Positions 37,678-51,400 of a stretch of 64,000 nucleotides of DNA are shown piece after piece (the first letter of the stretch is position 1; the number at the start of each line of letters is the position of its first letter). A program made the translations under genes and the position numbers. Under the pieces are notes generated by a model. It saw nothing but the letters and a program-made list of their open reading frames with translations, was not told where the DNA came from and searched no databases. This stretch comes from Rhyacichthys aspro (Eukaryota > Chordata > Actinopteri > Gobiiformes > Rhyacichthyidae): contig CM072148.1 in the NCBI GenBank assembly GCA_036850595.1, forward strand, positions 7,119,118-7,183,117, in the 5' to 3' direction.

Positions 37678-39920
37678 GGTGAAGCCGGCCTTTCCCCTGT
37701 GCACTCAGACCAGTCAAGGAGAAAACAGAGGCTGAGAGAGGGACAGAGTGTGGGAAGTGCAACAGGTGTAGTGCTCACTGTGGCAGCTCTGCACAGGTAG
37801 CTCCTCCCCCTGTCTACCTGCTGTGGACACGCCTCTCTGCAGAGCTATATCCTCTGGACCAGTGCTTCCTCAAAAGTTGAAAGTAATGGTGGATGTATGC
37901 AAGCAAAGATAATTGATGTTACAATTTTAAGTGAAGTTGTTTCCTGACTTTGTGGATTAAGACATTCCAGTAAATACAAACATTGACTGTCAGAGCATCA
38001 GTCTTGGTTTTGTCTTGATAACTCTGTGTATCTTGCTTTGGTAGGAACGTGCTGTTGTCTGAAAAAAACAAGCGGTAACAGATAGTGATTTCACATGAAG
38101 CCAAATCAGTTTTGTTGATGTCCAATGTCATCAACAATGTCCAAAATGTTTTTAAACAATATCTGAAACATACTTTTGCCCATTGCACTATGCACTTTTA
38201 ATAATCAAATGTTAGACAAGATATATCACAATTATCACTCATGCAGTGAAGGATCCATTTGCACTTCACTCTATGATTAGCACACATTCAGGACTGCCAT
38301 AGAGCCTCAGTCCTGCAAGTGTATTTATGCTAATGTCCAGTATGTTAAGAATATACACTGCAGTCAATTCTCATATGATACATAGATTACATAGATATAA
38401 AAAAAACCAAAACATAATGACTTCAGCTTCAGAGGCTCACAACTCCATCTGGTGATGCATGTCAGAACAACAGGCTATTTCACTGCCTCTTTACAAACTC
38501 TCTTCTTCTTCTGCTTAGTCCCATCAGGAATCAGAGGCTGACATTTAGACAGACATTAGACAGACAGAAAGACAGATTAGAAAGACAACCATTCACTGTC
38601 ATATTCTACCACTAGGGGCAATTTAGATTCACCAGTTCACCAAACACATGTCTGTCTTTGGACAGTGGGGAAAGCCAGAGGACCCATAGACACACAGGGA
38701 GGACATGCAGACTCCTCATAGAAAGACCGCCAGTGGCACGCCCGAGGATTGAACCCACTGTCTTCTTGCTGTGATGCACTCTAATATTATCTAATTAATG
38801 CTGTCAAAATATTTAGAAGGGAAGAATGTGCACACACAGAATACATTCTTGGCATGCACAGTGAAGTGATATTCAGAACGTGCAAGAGAGTAATTATATT
38901 ATCTCGTCTCACTGTAGAGGGATTAATACTACTACTACTTATGAATTTCACTCTGAACACTAAGAAATAAGTCAACCCTCAAATGCTCAGCTTTTGAACT
39001 GTATGTTTTATGTATGCATTGAATCTAAACAGTATTCATTTCACAGAGTTGGATGAATTGGTGAACAAAAACACCAACTACAGCAAACAGTAGTAAACCA
39101 GACTTACCTTTTTGTTAGATTTTTCCTTGGTTCAAAGTCAAATCAAAGCTCTCTGGCTCTCTTAAGACCAGAATGCTTTTAATCAAACACCTTTTATGAC
39201 TTTGCTGATAGCCTTGTGTGTGTAGTTTTTGTTTGAGCAGATAGCTGACCTATACAACATAAAAGAGACAGAACAAGGCAGCCACGGTAAGTGTTTGTTT
39301 ATGACACAATGGATGCATATGGACTTTGATCTGACCTATGATGTATTGTGGAGATTAACTGGAAATGTACTGAAATCCATTACCCTGAGGCTGTAAAAAC
39401 AAATGCTGTGGTGTATTTCAGTGAGCTCATGGAAGTTCCTAAAATAGCAGCAGTTTTGCAAGACTTAATAATTACACTGAACACAACGCTGTGCATGGAA
39501 ACTCTGTGTATTAGTGGTTAAATTGCTATGTGTTTGTTTTATTTTGCATCTAGAGTTTCAAGTCTTAATTTAAATACTGTCATTTAGATCTGAAAAGTTC
39601 CAAAACAAAATTTATGGTTTGTAGTATTAATTTTTAGTACTTATATAAACCAAAACATTATGGAAGAATATTTATTTACAACATACACCATATTGCCTGC
39701 TTCTTAAGTTGGTTGAGGAAAAGAATTTAATGCAACAAGACAAGCTTCAGAATGCAAACACTTCAAAATAATAGCATACGAAAAAGTAATATCTCTCCGT
39801 TCTCGCTTTTTATCTCTCTGTATCTTCCATATGTAATGTATAATCTTATCGTTTCACACTGCAACATTTTGCCCCCTTTGTCGGCAACAAAATTGTGTCC
39901 CAAGAATGCCATAAAAACCG
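37678..39920. other. Head-to-head spacer between ARHGEF38 and PPA2
   Basis: About 2.3 kb between divergent start codons. The first about 180 bp right of 37677 is probably the ARHGEF38 5' UTR/promoter. A dispersed repeat lies at 38575-38772. The rest is AT-rich with no supported gene. Confidence 0.65.
38575..38772 (+). repeat. Dispersed teleost repeat, copy 2
   Basis: Degenerate copy of a common fish interspersed sequence. It has the blocks CAACCATTCACTGTCA, GGGGCAATTTAGATTCACCA, ATGTCTGTCTTTGGACAGTG, and ACATGCAGACTCC followed by a GATTGAACCCA-like end. It shares order and orientation with the copy near 3000-3230. The family was not assigned from memory; such blocks are usually masked as LINE-derived in fish. 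Confidence 0.7.
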
Positions 39921-39929
39921 GGATACTTT

Positions 39930-40039
39930 TACATTGAAGGTCCTGTTGGCGGAAGTTGTTTCTCACGGAGCTGGCGGTGCTGGAAGCTGCGCGGTGACGG
40001 ACAGGAAGTGAAGCAGGAACCGGAGGAAAGGTGTTGAGG
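39930..40039 (+). promoter_or_regulatory. PPA2 promoter / 5' UTR
   Basis: Locally GC-rich against AT-rich flanks. It contains ETS-type cores, GGCGGAAGTTG near 39947 and ACAGGAAGTGAAG near 40000, and no TATA box, typical of housekeeping mitochondrial genes. The transcription start is not defined. Confidence 0.5.
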
Positions 40040-42469
40040 ATGAGCCTGCTGCTGCCGCGCTGTTCGCTCGGCTATTTTCTGACACATTTCGGCTCATTTT
40101 CTGCATCTCGCAATAAACTGGTCACACAAGCAGCAGCCGTACACCAATTTTATTTACGAAAAACAATGCACTTTTTAACAGAAGAAAGAGGGCGACCAAA
40201 TTCTACCGACTACCGGATTTATTTTAGTAAGTTCTCATTATGGGACAAATCTTGCTTCTCCTTCTTTTCAGTGAAGATATAACGGTTTAAAAGGCATGTT
40301 AAGATCAGGTCAAGGTAAACACATGACCTTGAAGCTCCATTTGGACATGGTGTATTAAATCGAATTAAAACGCATTGGGTTCTAGCGTTATATTTTATTA
40401 AGTACATATTAGCAAGACGCTTCCATAGCTTATTTTTGGGGCATGTTGGTGGTGGTACTTCCTGTTGAAAAGTGACGTGCTTAAGCGTTGCATGTTGCCC
40501 GCTGATATTGGATCATAAAACTTTGCTTCTTCTTTTCTAATAAATGTAACTGTTTTTATTTCTAGAGACCTCTGAAGGGAAATACATTTCACCATTTCAT
40601 GATATTCCACTTTTTGCAGACACAGAACAGGTAACTTTCACAGCCTAAGTTTTAAAAAAAATAAATGCATCTGAAAGGCTATTTTTACGGCACATGTTCT
40701 TACCTCTCTCTGCAGGACAATGATGTACCGGCCAAAAAGACCAAGAAGAGTGACACTGAGGTACTCTGAATTTGAAATTGGATTTATTTCTTATATGTCA
40801 AAAGATTTTTATAGTACAAACACATGGTCACCTCTTTTCTTTAGATGTTTTTTAACATGGTTGTGGAGGTTCCCCGGTGGTCAAATGCAAAAATGGAAGT
40901 AAGTAGCTTCTAAACACACTATAGAAACGTGTAAAGAAAACCACACATCCACCAGACACCCCTTCATATTTGATCCCATTTTTCAGATTGCAACAAAGGA
41001 ACCTCTAAACCCAATCAAACAAGACGTGAAGAAAGGCAAGCTCCGATATGTTGCCAACATATTTCCACATAAAGGTTATATTTGGAACTATGGAGCGCTC
41101 CCACAGGTGGGAAAAGTTAAATAACACATTAAAAGGTTTATCATTTTGATTAAACAGTGCTATCTATACCCTTTTGTTGTATTTCCTCGAGTTACTCATG
41201 ATTATGTGACTTTGTGATATTTGGAGAAGACATGGGAGGATCCTAACCACACTGACAAAGCAACAGAGTGTTGCGGCGACAATGATCCTATAGATGTTTG
41301 TGACATTGGCACTCAGGTAAGACCTCATTAGATTTAATTTTCCACCTCTTATTCTTTACTTCTTTCACTTAAACACATGTTTCTTCAGGTGTGCCGTCCA
41401 GGTCAGGTGATCCAAGTCAAAGTGCTCGGGATCTTGGCCTTGATAGATGAGGGTGAAACAGACTGGAAGGTCATTGCTATCAACGCTGAAGACCCAGACG
41501 CCAAAAATCTCAATTGTGTGTGCATCTTTAGTCATATGTGTTTAAGTAAACTATTAAGTCATGGCCCCACATAGTTCTGTACAGAAAAGTAGACAACCAG
41601 GTGGAAATGTAGTGGGTGTGGCAATGTAAATAATGCCTAACCTTTTAAGATTAGTTGGTTAAACAAACACTAAGGCTTATATAAATGTAAATAGAACCTC
41701 TTTTTTTCTCTATTTTGTTTCTCTCCAGCCATAGAGGATGTCCGCAAGAGTCGGCCTGGTCATTTGGAAGCGACTGTTGATTGGTTTCGGAAATATAAGG
41801 TGCCTGATGGGAAGCCTGAGAACAAATTTGGATTTGGAGGGCAATTCAAAGACAAGGTACCAAGACATTTGTAAAAGAATAAATGAAACACAGCAGTTGT
41901 TTTGAATTAAATTCAATGTTTTTCAGAAAATCTAAATGGTATCCTTTTGCCGGTGCTGCTATTCTTTTTAGGACTTTGCAGTTGAGATCATAAAGTCCAC
42001 CCATGAGCACTGGAGGGCACTAGTGCAGAAGCAGACGGCCGCTGGAGACATTGAATGGTATGCTGTAAAGACCAACCTGTGTGAGAAACATGAGGACTGC
42101 CTTTTGGGATGTAGGAATAGTGCAACTTTCAACTTTTTCTTTGTTTTCAGTAAAAATGTGTCATGCTGTGAGAGCCCTTTCAGATGCAGTGATGAGAAAG
42201 CAAGTGCTGTGGTCCAGTCGGTAAGATCTAATGAATGTTGTTTACACAGATTTAATATTAGTGCACACAGTTTTTAGTACTAGTCTTTTTTTTTGTATTG
42301 TTTATTTCCCAGGCGCCTGCCTTTGGCAGTTTGCTTCTTGTGTCTCCAGATGGTAAGTAGTTTAAATTGTATAAATGAATGTTTATCAATTTATTTTATA
42401 TTTTATGGTGTTTTATTTTGAATTTTCTGGCCTTTCTTTTGTACAGTGGACAAGTGGTACTTTGTGTGA
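40040..42469 (+). CDS. ppa2: PPA2, mitochondrial inorganic pyrophosphatase
   Basis: The coding exons are 40040-40226, 40566-40630, 40716-40760, 40845-40898, 40987-41106, 41230-41316, 41389-41515, 41729-41856, 41972-42057, 42151-42220, 42313-42352 and 42447-42469 (343 residues; human PPA2 is 334). The enzyme hydrolyses pyrophosphate to phosphate with Mg2+. Family I eukaryotic PPase motifs are YISPFHDIP, EVPRWSNAKMEIATKEPLNP, KGKLRYVANIFPHKGYIWNYG, the metal-binding CCGDNDPIDVCDIG, and LIDEGETDWKVIAIN. Residues 1-42 are basic/hydrophobic without acidic residues, fitting a mitochondrial presequence. The spacer with AKKTKKSD before FNMVVEV is present in PPA2 and absent from cytosolic PPA1, and the gene lies between ARHGEF38 and TET2 as in human, so PPA2 is chosen. 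The C-terminal VDKWYF is somewhat PPA1-like. AATAAA at 42612 is a likely poly(A) signal. Confidence 0.96.
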
Positions 42470-45400
42470 AAAATGCCACCACAGAACTTTTGATATATTA
42501 GCCATATTATAGCCATTGCTGCAGCTGCATCTTTTCTCTGCAGACACAAACCTGACAGCTGGGTATGAACAGCTGTGTGAAGTGCCATTGGTAATTACTA
42601 CACTATTAAAAAATAAAGGCACCAACAACAAGCATTAGTCATTACCATTATTTATAATGAGAAGTATTTGTTGTGGTGCTTAAAGAAACAGTCATCATTA
42701 TCTGTTCTGTTAATATCATTCATAATGTTACATATACTTTTGACTGTATTTACTGCTAATTTGCAGATTTTGTTTCAAACAACAAAATGTTATCATGTTA
42801 TCAACAACTGTTTTTTTTAATTTGGAAAAATAAAAATGTGTTCTTTCAATGTATTCTGTAATTAATTCTGTAAACCTGTAATAATGTGTTCAAATCAATT
42901 CAAGTAGCAAATAATGTCACTTTAAATAAATATACATTTTATTAAAAAAACACCCACATCTCAGCAATATCAGGAATGATATAATAAACAGCTTTCAAAT
43001 AAACTGCATTCAGTACATTACAATACTTACAGTATTTATACCCATCCTTAATTCCATTTTTGTAGCATACCAAACTTCAGGGGAGCAAACAAAGCCGTTC
43101 AAATAAAATGAGGCAAAAAGTTTCTTTTTATACCTTTTAGTGTCTAACTGCACAAAGTGTGTATCATCTGTGTTATCTGCTAGCTTAACCTTTGAGCGGA
43201 GCACACAGTGCATGAGTTAAGCCCAGAAAGTCATTCAAGTAAAGTTGACTCACTCAGAAACACTCTGAAGCATTTTCAAGTATGGCTATGCTTTTAACCC
43301 GCTCTGTCCTCTCAGCTCTCAGCCCCGTCCTGCTACTGTAGCTGGGTCCTGTACAACATCATTCAACATTACATCAATGTAGATTTAAAGAACACAACTG
43401 AAACATTCAAGAAAAAAATCTATAACCTCTACTGATTGATAGGATACTACACCTGTAAACATCACTGTGACAGTGAGCGTTGTTATTGACACAAAGTTTC
43501 CTGGATACTTGAGTCAAGAGTGTCTGTTAAATAACCTGAAATTATTTGAAGACATGGTGATGATGTTTGCAGATAGAGGACTTGTGGGTCAAATTCACTT
43601 AACTATTAGAACCTACATTAACATCAAAATATGAATTGTATTCCTGCAATACAAATTCTTGGTATGTACAAAGTGACATAATTTATTTTAATAACATTTA
43701 CAATCTATTTAAATAAAACTTTTGTAATTCATTATTACATATTTTTCCTGAAACATAAATGAAGTGCTTTCAGAAAATTATGTTGACAAATGGGGGTGAA
43801 TCGATACTACAATAGGACAGTTTTTTTCTCCATTACACATCACATGAATTCAATCAAATAGACAGGGAAGAAAAAACATACAATTAATTAGTGGTTATAA
43901 ATAAATTTAGCTATTCACATGCACAAAGATGCGCGACATTAGTCACTCCCAATGGTCAAAAGTATCATTGCTCTTTAGTCGTTTCTAGAGTTTCCCTTTT
44001 GTCAGGTCAGTGCATCACTCTTAAATTCAAATTGAAAAAGATAAATATTGGTAAAACTTCAAAATGGCATGTCTTTTTGATTAATCCTATTCTGAAATTT
44101 GGGATGCAACAGCAAGTCCCTGAATGAGAAAAATACAGGATGAATACAGGCTGTATGACAGTGAACACACGATCAGCTGAAAATATCCCTGATTTCGCCT
44201 CAGATATTCAAGTTCAAGTACTTTCTAGTAGTGTCATAAGAAAGTAATAAATGAACTTTTTTTGCCTTCTGTGGAATTGAACTGTTGTTAATATTTTTAA
44301 TAGAAAAAGGAAGAAAGGAGAGATAGTTGATAGTCCTATTGTAAAACTAGTTTTGAGGTATGTAACGGGTTGGTACTGTACATTATTTAAAAGCCTTCTC
44401 GCTGCCCCAAGAATCTCACATTGTATGTTCTAGAGGTTAGGTAGCACCTTATAACAGAAAACCTGCTGAAACCCGAAGAAGCACAATGAAAAGGCTGTAA
44501 CCATTCTTAACAACACCAAAACTATAACAGTAATTCCAAAAAGAGCAATTAATTTACTGTACAAATCTCACCAGTTTATCTTACAGTTAGATTACAATAT
44601 TTAAACACCCCAACAGCAAACCAGCTGCCCTCTGAAAACAACACTGAGCTTACCCTGTTTCGTGTTCCTCAGTGTACAAAAGCACTAAGCACCACAGACA
44701 TACAACTACGTGTAATATTCACAATCCAGGTTTGTCTGATGAACCTGTACTTTACACATTTAAAACAAAAAGCTAATCTTAGAAAAATTAAAATGTTTAA
44801 AAAAAAAATGCACCATTAGAATGGCTCAATTTACAGTATAAATGTAGGAAAGTTTTGCATGAATTGTTTCATAGACTGTTCATTAAACCTGTTATTAACT
44901 TAGGGATGTAGAAAAATCAATTGCTAAAAGTGAAGTAATACAAAATTGCCATATATATTTAAAAAAGTGCTGCACAAAACACTGATTTAAATAATTATGA
45001 TGCTCATGATTTTAAATGACAGTGTAACGGTGTTTTCAGTGTTGTACTGACATGATTAACTCCAAGTTGCTTATACAGAGTGCTGTTATTGTGTGAAGGC
45101 ATTTGAATCCAACAAAATGGTTCTGAGTATACACTATTTAGCACCAAGAAAGTCTACAAAATCATTGTTGAGTGTAAATCTTGAAAGGTTTATAACAAAA
45201 ATAAAGCCGCCAAAACAGAACGTTGTTTCCAGTAAAAATAGGTCTGTATGTATCTGACTGAAAGCACCAAAGAGTGTGTATCTTGCAAATGTTTTCTGAC
45301 AAAAATAAATACATCCTTATCAGTCCATAAAGCTTAATTGTTTTAGAGGTCAGAGGTCAACGGGAAGGGGAAGTTCTCTCAAAGTCATTCTCCTATTCAA

Positions 45401-45480
45401 CATCATTGTGAGCCTTACAGACTGCAGAGCTGGAGATGAGGCTAGCAGTGCTTTGAACTCCTTTCTTATGTTAGCACCAT
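42470..45480. other. Tail-to-tail PPA2 / TET2 3' UTR interval
   Basis: AT-rich 3.0 kb between convergent stops. The PPA2 3' UTR probably ends near 42635 (after AATAAA at 42612) or 42850. The rest is best explained as a long TET2 3' UTR on the minus strand, as in mammals; a TTTATT (minus AATAAA) near 42933 could be a distal signal. No other coding region is supported. Confidence 0.55.
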
Positions 45481-48400
45481 TTAAACAAACTGTCTGTAAG
45501 GACCTGTGACCTTGGTGAAGGCGTAAGGAGATGTACTGACGTAAGTGTTCGTTGTGCAGGACAAAGATCCCGCTAACAACGACTGGATAAAACGCTTGTA
45601 AGGAGGCTCTCCTGTTTCTGTCGTCTCCGAGTGCTCACGCTTCACTCCCTTTTTGCTGCTCTTGCTAGGCGTCCCCTCACCACCATTCTTCTCAGCCTCT
45701 TCCTCCTTCTCCCGAGCTTTCTCAGCCATTTTAGCTTCCCATAGCGCTAAACCGTGTTTGGCCTCATTCAGGTTTTTGTGCTGGTAGAAGACCAAGGAGA
45801 TTCGTGTGGGATGGTTGCGGTCTGGGTTTTTAAGGGGAGTTGTTGCATGGAGCTCGCGTTTTGCGCACTCAATAAGTACGGAGCCGTGACTAGGTGCAAC
45901 TGCCACACCGCCAATGTCGGGGTCTAAGAAGTTGTGCTCGTTGTCCGACCACATTTCAGGCTTTTGGGGTGTTGTAGGTGTCTGTGGTGTTCCAGGCTCT
46001 AGCTTAATTCCGGGGCCCATTGCGTTCCCATTTTGCAAACCTGATTGTAGTGCTTGATTCAGACACTCACCGCTTAAATGAGCGGAAAGCATCTGCGGAG
46101 CAGGACTGACCATTTCCGTCTTGACTTGGCTATGCAAAGGATCTTGGCCTGGGGGTAGGATTTGGGGGCTAGGAGAGACGTATGTATTTGGATATCCACC
46201 AAACTGACTGGCTTTGCTTACAGCACCTGGATAGTCCAGACCTCCATGGACTGAGGGCGCTCTTGCAAGACGGTCCATATACTGAGGTTCAGGATTCCCG
46301 TTGGGGCCAAAAGGAGGATAAGGAGGTCTCATGGGATGAACCGGCCTCATGCCACAAGCATTGTATCCATTGACTTGTAACCCTGGCTCACCATACCTCG
46401 GTGGATAGTTGACATTATAGTGCTGAGGAAGTCCGTACTGCTGTTCCAAAGGTGATGGTCTCTGTTGCCGATACATGTCCAGATGTTTTGGGTTTGAACC
46501 ATAGAAGGGGTGGAAGTTATCAAGAGGCATACCACCATTGCACTGATAACCCGGGTAAGGACGAGCGGATCCATTAATGTAAGAGCTTTGTAAATGGAGC
46601 GGAGAAGGGTAAGGGCTTGCTGGTGTCGGTGGCTGAGGAAGGTACATGTTGCCTGGTTTGGAAGTGCTTGGAAATGATCCTGGATGATTAGGATATCTAG
46701 GGAAGTTGGCTGCGTTTGGGGAACCAGGATAAGGAGGGGGAATGCCCTGGGGATGCTGCTGTTGTTGGTGCTGGGGAATCATCCCAGGATGGTGTCTTTG
46801 CTGACTTGGCTCTAAACACGCCCCCATGGCACCTGGAATATGCCCTAGTAGTTGCAAGGGACAAATAAATCAATTAATCCTTGAAAACAAACCAAAATAT
46901 GGTAAATATTTACAAAGAAAAAGTCTTCATACCTGCTACTGGAGTGCTCTGAACAGTGTTCTCACAGGAGTCAGCTTTAGACTTGACCTGGAAGGCTTTA
47001 TCTGCCTTGTCTCCAGCGTTTTCCAGCATTGCATTCTTGTTGGCCGCAGCTTTTTTAGCTTCCAGCTTCTTTTGCCGGCAAGACTTAGCAGGTTCTGCCA
47101 GCATGCGCACCTGACGCCGAAAGGCACTGAGGACTTGGATGGCTCCAGACTTGATCTTCTCTTGCTGACCCTCTTCACTGCCAAATTCATCTGTACTGGA
47201 AGCCTTGTAAAGAGGCAGGACATGGAGCTGCTCATCCTCTGGTATTTTCCCAATCGCTCGGTTGTCTTCTCTGGTTAACGTGCACACCTAGAAACAGTGA
47301 AAAGATCATGTATAATGTCCCCAGAGTTTATTTATTTTATCTAAATGCATAAAACAGTCTGTCCGAAAAGAGTTAGTCTGGTCTCTGTAGCTTTGACCTG
47401 GTTTTCAGGTTGCAGTATTGACAGCTTTACCAACAAATTTATGCAACCATTCAGAGAGAGAAAGCATTGCATAAGACCTGTCCCGTTTTGGATAAATGGT
47501 TAAAATTGGTCCAATTGGATTTTGAAGTGAATGGATCTAACTGGCTACACTTACCACAGTGCTGCCTCCCTGCATGTTGTGGAGGTCCCTGTGAGCATGA
47601 GCACAAAAGTCCATACAAGCAGTGACTCCAGAGAAGGGACGGCCCTCCTTGAGGCCGAGACGACAATCTGTAGCCCTGTGTTCATGTTCAACCTGAAATT
47701 TTTAAAAAAAGAAATAAAAATTGTGTTTAATAATATATACTCTTTTGCATTTTCATTTTGTCTTCCCCAGACAACAGAGCATGATGCAATCACCAAATTT
47801 CTAACCTCATTTTAACTGACAATTTTTTTGTTACCCCAATGTATAAATAAATAAATAAATAGGAACATGTCATAAAGGGTATTTTACCCTCCGCAGGGAT
47901 CATATGTGCTATATCAGATAATATGTGATAAATAACAACAATATATTCTTAAACTATGATTACTTAAAAAATATTTAAATAATAATTCCTTTTTTTTTTT
48001 TCTTTTTTTTAAACTTTTTTTAAGTAAGTTATTATTTGTGATTTCCCAGAAGGAAAGAAAGAAATAGAGGATTTTTTTTTTTATTTTTTTTTTTTGAAAC
48101 AGCAGACAGACAGTAGGGGGCAGAAATGTGTCATCATTTTTCTTGTCCGTCTGACAAGTGAAGAAGAAAATGGACGCGGGTTTCTGTTGCAGGTAGCAGA
48201 AAGTATGGCAGGAACATATTGGGCTAAAAAGCAATTTAGAGCAAAACAAATGGAGGACAACTGCTAATACAAGAGTCATCTTTGCTCTATGTTGTCAACA
48301 ACAACTTGGTAAGACTTTTTTTGATGATGAGATAAATAGCAAACATGAAATTAAAAGACATGCACATCTTTTCACAATGCACTGATTTTTTGTGTTTAGT

Positions 48401-51400
48401 GTTTAGGCGATGTATAGTGATAAACTGTATCTTTTAAAACAGCACTATCTTATTCACACATAAAGAAGGAAATGTCAAGTTTTATGACTACTCACCTGGT
48501 TCCCATAAGCTTCAGGTGCCATAGTTTTATACAGTGGGCCCAGTAAAGTTGCCAAATTTTGAAAGTTGTTCTCTAGCCTTTCTTCCTGTAAAACATTTAA
48601 TTTGATGTTAGACATAATCTGACTAAGTGGGGGTTTTTTTTGTTTTTTTGTGATTATTCTGCAAATAAATTATTCTTAAAATGATCTTTGTAAATTACCT
48701 CTCCCACGTCATCCCCAAGTAGTTTGAATTTTCTTGGGACTTTGCTGCGTGCAAATTTGCAGCCATTATAGTACATACTCCAAGAGCAGCCGAAAGAGAA
48801 TGATGCTCCACAGGCTTCAGGATCCAAGCCTTGGCATGCACAGGTCCTCCTAAAGTAAGATGGGGAAATGTTAATTGTACCATTGTTACTAGTTTACATT
48901 ATTTCATCATCTTATCTTCAAGACAGTGCCAAAAATGTGTCCCAGATTGACATGATATCCACTTTTACTTACTCTTCGTTAAGAGCACAGCGTCTCTGAG
49001 TGTGCGCTCCATATTTGGTCAATGTCGAACTCAGCTCATTGTAGAGACGGTCAGCCAGGCTGTGATGTATGCCCTCCCACACCAGCATCACCACAATGAT
49101 GCAGGCCGACTCACAGGTATGACCATTACGCTCACGCACCAACACCAGCAACTTCTCTTCAACGCTAGATCGGCGGATCACCTGTGATACAGAGCGAAGC
49201 ATTTTTTAGACAAACTATTTACCTTGTTGAGAATTTATGAAATATTCACAAACGCTTACCCATTTGGCTATTGGACAACCCTGAGTACTTTTTCCTTCTT
49301 TGCCGGTGTATATCACTTTTTCAACTCTGATAGCTCGACCTGTTAGACCAGACCTTTAAAGCAGAAACGTTGCGTGAAGATTAGTGAAGGTGAACATACA
49401 GTGCAACAGATCTTAATTTTGTTGTCTGTTGTGTTGTTATATGTAACTTGTGATTTACCTTTTCTCCATCAGTTCTCTTATTCCTTGAACACTAGGTGCT
49501 GCCCCCAAGTGAGTGTAGTAGGGACCTTCATCCTTTTCACTGATTTGCTCTAAATGTCATAAAAGTAAACAGAACAAAATGCTTAGACTTGTTTTTAATC
49601 TAAAATGTATTGGCCCCAGTCAGACCTTGTATTTCAATCCGGACAGAGTGATTGGCTCTGCATGTTGCCAGCCTTGACACAAGATGTGAAAGGGCTAAAT
49701 TTGTCCTGAGGACGCCTTTCTTGGCCTTGCTTGGATCCGGAGTTGTAAAATGCATGTAAACACCTTACTTTGATTAGGAGATCTAATGCGGACTCAAGAG
49801 GTATATATGAGCCGAGCTGGCCACATCTACCCAACAAGCTAAAAGATGGATTGAAGTGCAAGATCTGAAGGGTACTTTTGAGTCATAGACAGAATACTTA
49901 CCAACACAGTGGCAGGATGCAATGTCATACTGCGTTTTCAGTGGTGTATCAAGTAGATTCTTTATGGGAGTATCCAATAACTTCATAGGAGAGTCTAGAA
50001 AGCTCTGTAAGAGATTTTCCTTTTTGGGAGTTGAATAAGAAGGTTTCTTTAGAGCTACTGTTGTGGAGGTTGACATTGGTATTGGTATTTCCTCTGATTT
50101 CAGCTCTGTTTTTGTTGATAAGATAGTGACAGGCCCTGAAGATTCCACCTTGACTTTATTTGAATTGATGACAATGGATTTCTTCTCAAAAACAGGTGAG
50201 AGCTGGTACTGCTTTAGACTCTGCTCCATAGAGGCCAGGATACTGCCCTGCCTCCTGCTTTGGTCAAACAGGGACTCTTGAGGCTCTTGCTTGATTTGTG
50301 TCCTACCTAGACTTGGTTCTCCCATCAGAAGCTGCTGTTGTTGCTCCTGCTGACCAGGAAACTCTAACCTTTGATCATTTTCAATCTTTATAGCTTTCAT
50401 GGGATATTTTGTATCACTCGGGCTCTGAGGGGGGAAAGGAGGGCCCTGGCGCTCCTGCCTTTGTAACAGATGCATTCGCAGTGCTGCATGCCTCTGAAAG
50501 TCTCCATGTGGACTTCCAGACGCCAGAGGTAGTTGAGGTCCCCCCTGGAACTGAGTGCATGATGCCCTCTGCTGCTGTTCACTTTTAGGATGTACCTGTT
50601 GGTGTAATACATCTTGTTGTAAATGAGGTTGGTTCTGTGCAGGGGACTGGGGAAAGTCAGCCTGGTTAGGTGGTTGGCAGTGGTTGTTAGGCCGCTGTGG
50701 TTGAAATTGCTTGAGGTTAGTGCTGCCTGAGTTCGGAGCATAGAGCTTGTGTTGCTGTAGTTGTTTCAGTTCACCAGAGTTATTGAAAGTAGTTCTAAGA
50801 GGCTGGCTGGGTGGAAGTTGCTGACCTGGCTGGGGTTGACTATGAGGTCTGTAGATGGGAGATTTTAGCTGCTGCCCATCACACTGTAGGGGCTGAGAAA
50901 GTGGGCGTTGAGGATGAGAGTGCTGTTGTTGTAAGTGCTCTGACTGCAAGTTGCCCCGGTAGTTTCCTTCTGTCTGCTGAGTTTGGGGGAGAATACTCTG
51001 ATCTGAGAGATGGTGCATTTGAGGTGTTTTAGAGCGGGACTGCTGCCACTCAGTGGCACTGTTGTGCTGGGTTGAAGCAGTGTGTGCTTGTGCAGGGAGA
51101 CAGTCGAGCTGTTGCTGATGCAAACCGTTTGACCCCTGGCTGCATTCTACAAAAGCACCTTGAGCCTGAAATCTTTGTACTGGTTTTTGAACCTGGGGAC
51201 TTGTTGACGGCTTCTGTTTCACAGCGTAGTCCCCCCACATGTCCTGCTCCTGTGACTGGGGTAGGGGGCCACTCACTGGCGGTTGCTGTTGGGAGTGTAG
51301 GGGCTCTATCCAGCTTTTTTGTTGTGGATTTGACCTAGTTGCGTTTTGCTGAAGTGTGTTCTCTAACCCGGCATGACTTGGCTGCTGTAGTGCTTGTGCA

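Noticed and set aside
37678..37704. In-frame upstream ATG of ARHGEF38 at 37704
   Set aside because: Weaker context than the CACCATGG at 37677, and the family protein begins at the MDPKE-type sequence.
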